This document shows positions 56,591-64,000 of a DNA stretch of 64,000 nt, one piece after another. Origin of the DNA: Ignelater luminosus (lineage: Eukaryota > Arthropoda > Insecta > Coleoptera > Elateridae). How positions within the stretch are numbered: the first letter of the stretch is position 1; each line of letters begins with the position of its first letter. The position numbers and the translations under genes are program-made. The stretch lies in NCBI GenBank assembly GCA_011009095.1, contig VTPC01091068.1:62001-126000 (forward strand), given 5' to 3'. The notes below the pieces were generated by a model. That model was not told the origin of the DNA and ran no database searches. It saw nothing but the letters and a program-made list of their open reading frames with translations.

Positions 56591-57659
56591 CTTTTTCTGT
56601 CAGTGGCCTTGTACTATTAAAAATGATTGATCAATTACTCAATGTTTTAAAAATTCAAAAAAAGTTATTTTTGGCGTAAAGTAATAACAGTACAATTTAT
56701 CTTTATTGTACTATAAAATTTTTATCACAAACACACGTTTTCATAACAAAAAAACCTAAACATCCGCGATAAGTATCGTATCGCTCAATACAAAAATAAT
56801 TTATGTAACCTGTAACCCTTTTTTGCGGAAAGTTTCTGTAATACTTTTTCTGTACAAATGTAAAACCACTTCTAGATTGTCCTACGGAAGTCGGAATATA
56901 GGGAACAGCCTATGTAACATTTTGAAATAGATCTAAGAGCTCTTTGAATATTCTACCAATTTCTCAACAACTCGAGTCATTAAGGTTGACTAGAAGACAG
57001 GTATACTTGAAGCGAGTGGCGTCTAGAGCGATCAGTTGTTCATTGTTCATTTGGTTCTGGTTTTGGCGTTTGTTGACATTGAATTACAAATGAACAAGTT
57101 AAACAATTATTGTACTTCGCACAAAGATTGTGTATTAGGTAAGTGTGTTACAAAGAGTAAAATAAAGTCTTTTTATGTTGAGCATATGTGGTTTGCTGCC
57201 AATGCACTGAAAAGGGTGGGAGGCACAAAATGATGTTTTACTCCAAGTGGCATATTATACTCTTCTCTTTAAGCGTACAGAATTAAAGAGTACCGATACT
57301 CCTTTTGATGTCCAAGATATGTGTACTCTCACTTCTCTTTAGTAACCTAAACATGTAGGCACTCTTTTTCGGTCAGCATTTGTTAGACAGCATAAGTCGC
57401 GTTTTTCCTTCAGTAGCATGATTCTTAACTTTTATAAAGAACAAAACAGTGCTTTTAGAACAGTTAAAACGAATAATTGTACACGATGGCCAAACACTTA
57501 TTCAGGTGGTTTAGAATAAAAACAATAGCAAATAGAAAAAAAATGTATAAAAGAATTTGATCAGGAAAGTGCCCTCCATAACCTAATATGAACACCTTCA
57601 TTTTTTTGTTAATATAAAATAACTGGCAACGTTAACTCAGTTTTTTTAAAAGAAGAAAA
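56591..57659. other. Intergenic, one doubtful short exon-like frame
   Basis: No gene supported. A frame at 57036-57233 without an upstream ATG has a hydrophobic start, then NYCTSHKDCVLG and a donor-like GTAAGT at 57140. See the separate finding. Confidence 0.3.
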
Positions 57660-57910
57660 CAAAATAGCCCGGGATAGGGAAATCCGGTGACCTTAGTGAG
57701 AATTCAGGATTACAACGTAGATTAAATAATAAGCCTATCTCCAAAGAACTGCCGCAAGTAATTGATTATTTCGGGAGTCGTGTGAGCCGTGACGCCATTC
57801 TGCTGGAAGAAGTCCAGTTGCAACTCGCCATCTTGCAGTTAGTTAACGAACTAATTTAAAAGGTTATCCCAATACCTTTGTGCATTCACAGGAGCTGACC
57901 CCAACTTATC
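57660..57910 (-). pseudogene. Fragment of a rosa-like/DUF4817-type transposase
   Basis: The minus strand reads VNAQRYWDNLLN, then LQDGELQLDFFQQNGVTAH, TTPEIINYLRQFFGDRLII and a degraded SPDF-like region. This corresponds to VYFQQDGATCH plus the following helix in the intact copies. The second catalytic Asp is Asn here. Isolated remnant. Confidence 0.6.
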
Positions 57911-59832
57911 AACAGACAAATTGTCAACTTTCAGACCAAAATATCAACAACTCTACTCGTCAATTGATGTTTCATCAACAAATTGTAAAGATGAATTCAC
58001 AAGTTAGTTTACTCAACTTGTACATATTTATGTTGGTTAGAAAGACATAGGTAGGTATAATACCCACCAATATCTATACTTCTTACTCTCCTTACTTTGC
58101 CATGGATGTAGGGTAAATTAAATTAAGTTTTTAAAAGTTTCCAAGTACGTTGAAATACCCAAATAAATCCAAATGCCTTCTAGATTTAGTTCAGCATGTC
58201 TGCCACCAGAAACATAACGCTTATATTGAATTGCCGATTAGATAAATGATCATCTTTAAGCTTTTATAATATTAATGAGAAAGAGCCAACTTTAAAAAAA
58301 TTCTTGCAGATTTGAATATCCCTAGGTCACCTTAGTGACCCGTTAAGTGTTGGCTACGTACTACATAACACCCGTAGAATACTTAAATTTTTCTACTAAT
58401 CTTTGAGTGTAATTATTAGAAATCGAGCGCAAACGCAGAAATCTATAAATTTATGTTCATTGATCATTTCCAATTTCTAGTTTTTAGGTGGGATTAGGGA
58501 CTAATCTAAGGCGTTTTCTCGGCCACATAAGTATGCTTGCGTTAAACGCAGTATGTTCGTGATAACTGATAAGACATTCTCACGAAAGTTAATGATGTCA
58601 CATCATACTGAAGTATGAACGTTTCCCATAACTGTACAGAGACATCAAATATTTTCGGAAGCCACGTGACCACGAAGTTTACTGTTGGTTAGGCAACACA
58701 TCTTGCATTATTGGCAGCTCCGTTGTAATAATAATAAAAAACATAATGTAGTTTTCCAGTGGCGTAGTATTGGATATATGGTGAAACTATTTAAAAACTT
58801 AAATATTTCAAATTTATTATCTCACTTTGAATGCTTTAAATCAAACTTACCTCGATTAACTCACAAGAAGCAGATTTAGTCTTGAAAAAGACTGGTCTTT
58901 AAATAGAACAAAATAAACTGTAAAAAACACAAGACAAAACGACAACAAGAAATCATAGAACGTACGCACGCCGATGTAATTTTAGGTTAGAAATGTATTC
59001 GTAAGGGCGTTACTCCTTAGTGTAGCCAACGTTGAAAAATAACATTTCGCGCCACTTTTAAATAAGTGGTCACGTGACTTTGAAGATATTCGATGTTCCC
59101 GGTATAGTGTAGTATAGTATAGTCATCTCATTTGTGTTGATTCAAAGCGTTGCATGCATATACATATTAAAGGAGAATATTGCGGGTGCTTGTATAAAAA
59201 AATACCCCAACCAACTTGCCAACAAAGTAAGATGCAAGGAAAAGTGAATAAGACAACGCGTGCCTTAAGGTTTGGGTGCATGCATTGAACTTTGTTAGAG
59301 TATATGGTTGCATGCTATCGTCCCAACGATGGCGCATTATTATACGATAACTAACGCAAACTACTAACTTTATCTTACGTGGTAAACTCGCAAGAAAACA
59401 CTTTTAGTTATACAAATACCTACGTATTTCCTGGGCTTTTCTGCCAGGGAACACACAACCAAATGTTTTCGAAAATAAAACTACTTAGATTTCAAATAAT
59501 GTCTATTAATACAATTTAGATTTATCTCGGTAATGAAGAATTTGTATAATAAAGCTCAATGCTAATTTCCAATGCTGTGCTGTTAGAAACTGTACTACCA
59601 AACGCGCTACTATCTTTAAGTACACAATTATACATGACGTAAGCTGACTATACAGGGCATATAACAATTACCTATCACAGGTTGCTTGCATTGCTATGTC
59701 AACCTTATGTTCCGTCTTCCATAGGACACACAGTACAGATAAGTTAATAAGCTGCAAATTAGATTACAACGCCCATTAAACTAATAAAACTTTAAAATAT
59801 TGTTATATTCGCGATTTTAAAATTACGGTTAA
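57911..59832. other. Intergenic, no gene recognised
   Basis: A short GTATAGTGTAGTATAGTATAG run lies near 59101. A GGTCACCTTAGTGACC palindrome occurs at 58326-58341, and a related GGTGACCTTAGTGA at 57686. These could be ends or subterminal motifs of an old element. No coding evidence. Confidence 0.35.
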
Positions 59833-59834
59833 TA

Positions 59835-61139
59835 AAGGGTTTTCCAATAAGAGGTGTTATTTTGAATAGCCCGCTATTTCGGTAGATGTCACTTTTGAAG
59901 CTATCATTTTTTGACATTTGACAAGTAGAAACTACGCCATTAATAAATATGGAACGATACACGCTTCAACAACGCATTGAAATTGTTAAAATTCACTATA
60001 AAAATGGTGAAAATTTGGCAGAGACGGTTCGTAAAACTCGAACATTTTTGGGTCACCGTGAAGCACCTTGTCGGACCGCAATACAGAAATTGGTGAAAAA
60101 ATTCGAGCTCTTGGGACAAGTTAGTGATGTGAAGAATAAAACCCGTGCACGTCGCTCAAGAACAGCCGAGAATATTGCTGTTGTAGCCGAAAGTGTTAAA
60201 GAAAACCCAGGTTTGTCCATTCCTCGTCGTTCTTTGGAATTAGCCATTCCACAAACGTCATTACACCGTATTTTGCATAAAGATTTGGGTCTTAAGGCTT
60301 ATAAAGTCCAGTTAACACAAGAACTCAAGCCGGCCGATCATCAACAACGTCGTGTCTTTGCTGATTGGGTCGTTGAAATGCATGAAAATGATCCAGAATT
60401 CCATCGAAAAATCATCTTGAGTGATGAGGCCCATTTCCACCTCGGTGGCTTCGTCAACAAGCAAAATTGTCGGATCTGGGGCTCAGAAAATCCAAGAGTT
60501 ATTGTTGAAAAGTCTCTCTATCCTCAACGTGTGACTGTTTGGTGCGGTTTATGGTCCGGCGGAGTCATTGGACCTTACTTTTTCGAAAATGAGGCTGGAG
60601 CAACAGTTACGGTGACTGGATTGCGCTATCGAGAGATGATTAACGATTTTTTATGGCCGGAATTGGATGGTATTGATCTGGACAACGTTTACTTTCAACA
60701 AGACGGCGCTACGTGCCACACAAGCAACGAAACCATTGATCTTTTACGGAAAAAGTTTCCGGACCGTGTTATCTCTCGAAGAGGTGATCACAATTGGCCA
60801 CCGAGATCTTGTGATTTAACACCTTGCGACTTCTTTCTTTGGGGCCACGTGAAAGAGAAGGTCTACGCCAACAGCCCAGCGTCGATTCAAGACCTCAAAG
60901 ATGGAATTCGTGAGGCTATCGAGGACATAGGGCAGCCACTTTGCGATTTGGTTATGGAAAATTTCATGAAAAGGATATTGTCCTGTAAGCGTGGTCGTGG
61001 TGGTCATTTGCCTGATGTTATTTTCCACTATTAACGGCATACCTTCCTCTTTATAATGAAATAAACATCCGATCATTTATATTAAAAAATGGCACTTTTC
61101 TTTGAATATCAAAATAACACCTCTTATTGGAAAACCCTT
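59835..61139 (+). mobile_element. Rosa-like (DD41D) mariner element, copy B
   Basis: 1,305 bp, with tips AAGGGTTTTCC and GGAAAACCCTT, flanked by TA (59833-59834 and 61140-61141). The inverted repeats continue as AATAAGAGGTGTTATTTTGA. Same length and almost the same sequence as copy A at 40638-41942, in opposite orientation. It ends 289 bases before the sorting nexin 3 start codon. Confidence 0.93.
59949..61034 (+). CDS. Rosa-like mariner transposase, copy B (361 aa, intact)
   Basis: Same domains and catalytic residues as copy A at 40743-41828: DUF4817-type HTH, second HTH, then Asp-41-Asp catalytic core ending WGHVKEKVYANS. Only residue 13 differs (Val here). The ATG context ATAAATATGG is shared. 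Because all catalytic residues and both terminal repeats are present, this copy is a candidate for an active or very recently active element. Confidence 0.93.
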   Translation: MERYTLQQRIEIVKIHYKNGENLAETVRKTRTFLGHREAPCRTAIQKLVKKFELLGQVSDVKNKTRARRSRTAENIAVVAESVKENPGLSIPRRSLELAIPQTSLHRILHKDLGLKAYKVQLTQELKPADHQQRRVFADWVVEMHENDPEFHRKIILSDEAHFHLGGFVNKQNCRIWGSENPRVIVEKSLYPQRVTVWCGLWSGGVIGPYFFENEAGATVTVTGLRYREMINDFLWPELDGIDLDNVYFQQDGATCHTSNETIDLLRKKFPDRVISRRGDHNWPPRSCDLTPCDFFLWGHVKEKVYANSPASIQDLKDGIREAIEDIGQPLCDLVMENFMKRILSCKRGRGGHLPDVIFHY

Positions 61140-61141
61140 TA

Positions 61142-61428
61142 TTATGTAGTCTTAATTATTTTCAAACTACTTTAGGTAAGGCTGGCAACATTGCATACAA
61201 ATTCAATATTGGCATGAAGTTTAATTCGAGTGATTTATCGTTTGTACCTAACCTCAGTTTGTAGAAGTATCGGTGCTGTCAAACGTTTGTCAAGCGGTTG
61301 ACAGCGTTGACAGCTATTAAGGAGCTGTTAATGGTTAGCTTCTTTTATTGTAATTTCATGCTTTAAGTACGCAGTGTGTTAGTTACAAACCTACTGGTTA
61401 AAGTAACGAAACAAAATAAATTTACAGA
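61142..61428 (+). promoter_or_regulatory. Putative promoter/5' UTR region of sorting nexin 3
   Basis: Short interval between mariner copy B and the SNX3 start. No TATA box is obvious. TTTACAG lies just before AATGATGG and could be a 3' splice site of a leader exon, so the real promoter may be upstream of the mariner. Confidence 0.3.
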
Positions 61429-62425
61429 ATGATGGCAGAAACAGATACCACAGCGGAAGCAACACGACGTTTAAATGTAAAAAAACAAACGTTGGATGAC
61501 GCTTATGCAGCTCCAGCGAATTTTCTGGAAATTGATGTTGTAAATCCTGTTACTACAATAGGAATTGGTAAAAAACGATTTACAGATTATGAAGTACGAA
61601 TGCGAGTAAGTAATTTAATTGTATTTGAAAAATCATATAAATATTAGTACAGAGTTAAAATTGGGGGTGGATCTGTTATGACAACTTGCATTCTCAGATC
61701 TTGTTTAATTCAAGGTAATTCATAATTTCATTAGTGGCATGTATTAAATCAGACTAAATTGATTTTTGTTTCAAAAAGCTATAAATCTAATGAAATTAAT
61801 TAAATTAATAATAGACCATTTTTGGAGCTGGTAACAGCAAGGTTAATATGTGACAAGTAAACATATATAAGAATATTTCAATATGTTTTGGTTTTTGAGT
61901 CCTCAATCTGAGCTTATGAACAAAGTATTATAATAGGTATAGCGTTTAACACTAATTGAATAAAAAGTAGGGTAGGGTATAGTCTCAAGAGAATAAGGAA
62001 AATATGATCAATGTTAATTATTCATTTTAAGATATTTAAAGTATGGTAAATAAATGGTACTATAGCAAATAATGACAATTGACTACAATATACAAATGGT
62101 AAGAAAAAGACATTTTATATAATTTTCATTAATAAATCCGCTTTTTTGTAATGTAACTTGTATGTACTTAACCTTGTTCTAAAATTGGTTATATTCTGTT
62201 GCAGACTAATTTACCTGTATTTAAAGTAAAAGAATCTAGTGTACGCCGTCGATACAGCGATTTTGAATGGTTGAGAAATGAATTAGAACGAGACAGCAAA
62301 ATAGTAGTTCCACCATTACCAGGTAAAGCATGGAAAAGGCAACTACCATTTCGAGGAGATGATGGCATCTTTGAAGAAGAATTCATAGAAGAACGAAGGA
62401 AAGGACTAGAAATATTTATTAACAA
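61429..62425 (+). CDS. Snx3: Sorting nexin 3 (PX-domain retromer adaptor), 5' part
   Basis: Two coding exons, 61429-61605 (59 codons) and 62205-62425, joined by a GT-AG intron. The second exon ends in phase 2 at a GTAAGT donor (62426), so further exon(s) follow outside the window. The product is the SNX3/SNX12 type: a short N-terminus (LDDAYAAPANFLEIDV) and a PX domain with RRRYSDFEWLRNEL, whose Arg-Arg-Tyr is the phosphatidylinositol-3-phosphate pocket, and PPLPGKAWKRQLPFRG. Known members recruit retromer to early endosomes for cargo such as Wntless. Missing here are the last about 30 residues (usual form A-G-H-P-L-A-Q-N). Translation may start at either of two adjacent ATGs (61429 or 61432). 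Confidence 0.92.
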
Positions 62426-64000
62426 GTAAGTCGGTCTTTCAATATATTGGTTAAATATTGTGATTGTATAGAACTTCAAACTCCACTTTTCCTTTATCTG
62501 GATTTTGATTTTTTAGAAACTACACTGGGTAGGTTGCTACACAAAATTCTAAAATCTTTGCAAAACTTTGTTATTTATTAGTTTTAATAATAAATGCTTT
62601 ATGAATAAATGCATTAAGTACATTTCTAAAAATATAAATGGTAATCAAGATAAAAAAGAGAAGAATAAAATTTAAAGTTCCACATTTTATGGAAGAAAGG
62701 ATTGATTCAAGAAAGTATTTAAATTGCAATAACAGCTAGAAGGTACTCCACTCAAAAAATTAAGCAACGTTAGGATTTACAATTTTACATTTCTCATTAT
62801 TGTTCTAAGAGCATTTGATTAAAGCTTACACTATAATGTGTTTAGAAAGTTTTCTAACCAAACGATCTATGGAAACAAAATGATGCGTCTGTAATTGAAT
62901 CGATCATTTGAGAAACCATACAAGTCCACATTTGGCATATTTTGGATTACAATATCATTGCATTTCATGAACATAAGTCTAGTGCTCTTAGAAAGAACAC
63001 TGTAAGTCCACAATTTGAAACATCATTTATGAAGCATCAAAGTTTGCCTGCTCGTTAGTGCCATAAGACCAGAAACAATTTTTTAATTTCTCAGAAGTAT
63101 GAATTTTAGACATGTAGTGTTTTTCAAATACCCAATTCAATTAAAATTTTTTTTTGAAAAATAATACAAAAAGATTCTGAACTCTAGATTATACCTTGAA
63201 AAAATAATTAAAAACACCTTTAGACTCCATAACTGATGATTTTAAACCCACTAGTAGTTTGTTTGGCTTAATAAATAACAGTAAATAGATAGCAATCACA
63301 TCATTTTCTATGGTACATATCAAATCATGTGATTTCTGTATCAAACTTCATATCAACATCAAATAAAAAATTAGGTGTTGGATAAAATTTTGTAAGGCAT
63401 ACATGTGTTATGGTTATGACATATTAGTCATTTGAGAAAGTTAGATCACTCAGCTATGACCTCGTGTGCTAAACTTTTTCTTGCATGACTCCTACACATC
63501 ATAACACACTAGTACCATAAACAATACTTGTACATCTATAATTGAAGCAGTAATAAGAATGTTCCTTGCAGTTCATTTACATTTTTGTTCGAAACAAATA
63601 TCTCTGGCTAATTAACAGTTTTGTTCCTTTTAAGTTACTTTTTCTTTGGAAGAAAAGATCATTTTTTTAATTTAGATTGTGCCATAATGTCTTTAAGGAA
63701 GATTACCATGCTTAAGCTTGAATTTGAATCACCCTGTATATAAAGATAGTAAAGAATTAAAATTAAAAATAGTTTGAAAGTCATTGCTATGCAGCAGTTC
63801 AGTTCTATTCAGTCAGTATAACAATCCATGAATCACTGAAGATCTGCGACTGGACCTAACTAATATTTAAATTTAATGCAGAAATGACAGAAACAACAAT
63901 ATTAGATTCTTACTGTAAATTGTAGACAAGAAAGTTATGAGTAATTGCTTTGATAAATTTATTGTAACACTCACATAAATTAGAACAATGTTTCTTTTAT
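62426..64000 (+). other. SNX3 intron 2 (continues beyond window)
   Basis: AT-rich. I searched by eye for the conserved last exon and did not find it. No nested feature recognised. Confidence 0.6.

Overview
The window is animal nuclear DNA, AT-rich and intron-bearing, most likely from a beetle. Two genes encode close relatives of the luciferin-regenerating enzyme / regucalcin (SMP30) family as known from fireflies. The rest is typical insect repeat content: mariner, pogo and rosa-like DNA transposons, MITEs, fold-back elements and a Ty3/gypsy retrotransposon. No operons, CRISPR arrays, rRNA or tRNA genes were seen. The order Coleoptera is an inference from protein resemblance; the genus cannot be named.

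Layout, left to right. 1-3.1 kb: a decayed mariner-like transposase, a LINE reverse-transcriptase relic and a fold-back repeat. 3.1-8.7 kb: no recognisable gene. 8.76-11.5 kb: a broken pogo-type element with terminal and subterminal repeats. 11.84-13.12 kb: a mariner with an intact reading frame but an altered catalytic spacing. 16.3 and 17.4-18.5 kb: a MITE and a 1.1-kb near-palindrome. 20.13-21.49 kb: first luciferin-regenerating-enzyme-like gene (LRE-A, 5 coding exons, 308 aa). 22.4-22.8 kb: an intron-retaining pseudogene fragment of an alanine-glyoxylate aminotransferase (AGXT). 23-27.6 kb: MITEs and nested repeats. 31.48-34.06 kb: second LRE-like gene (LRE-B, same exon structure, 308 aa). 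37-47 kb: a repeat block in which a Ty3/gypsy element sits inside a TA-flanked inverted-repeat element and is itself interrupted by a rosa-like mariner. 48.13-55.16 kb: the intact AGXT gene (7 coding exons, 403 aa). 56 kb: diverged tandem repeats. 59.8-61.1 kb: a second, near-identical copy of the rosa-like mariner. 61.43 kb to the end: the first two coding exons of sorting nexin 3, whose last exon(s) lie outside the window.

The host genes suggest one event. LRE and AGXT lie in the same order and strand twice (LRE-A then AGXT pseudogene; LRE-B then AGXT), so an LRE-AGXT block was probably duplicated in tandem. Afterwards one AGXT copy decayed, and mobile elements expanded the gap between LRE-B and AGXT. 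Both LRE copies remain open, but LRE-A carries changes near predicted metal- and substrate-binding positions.

All exon boundaries were worked out by hand from splice consensus, reading phase and homology, without transcript evidence.
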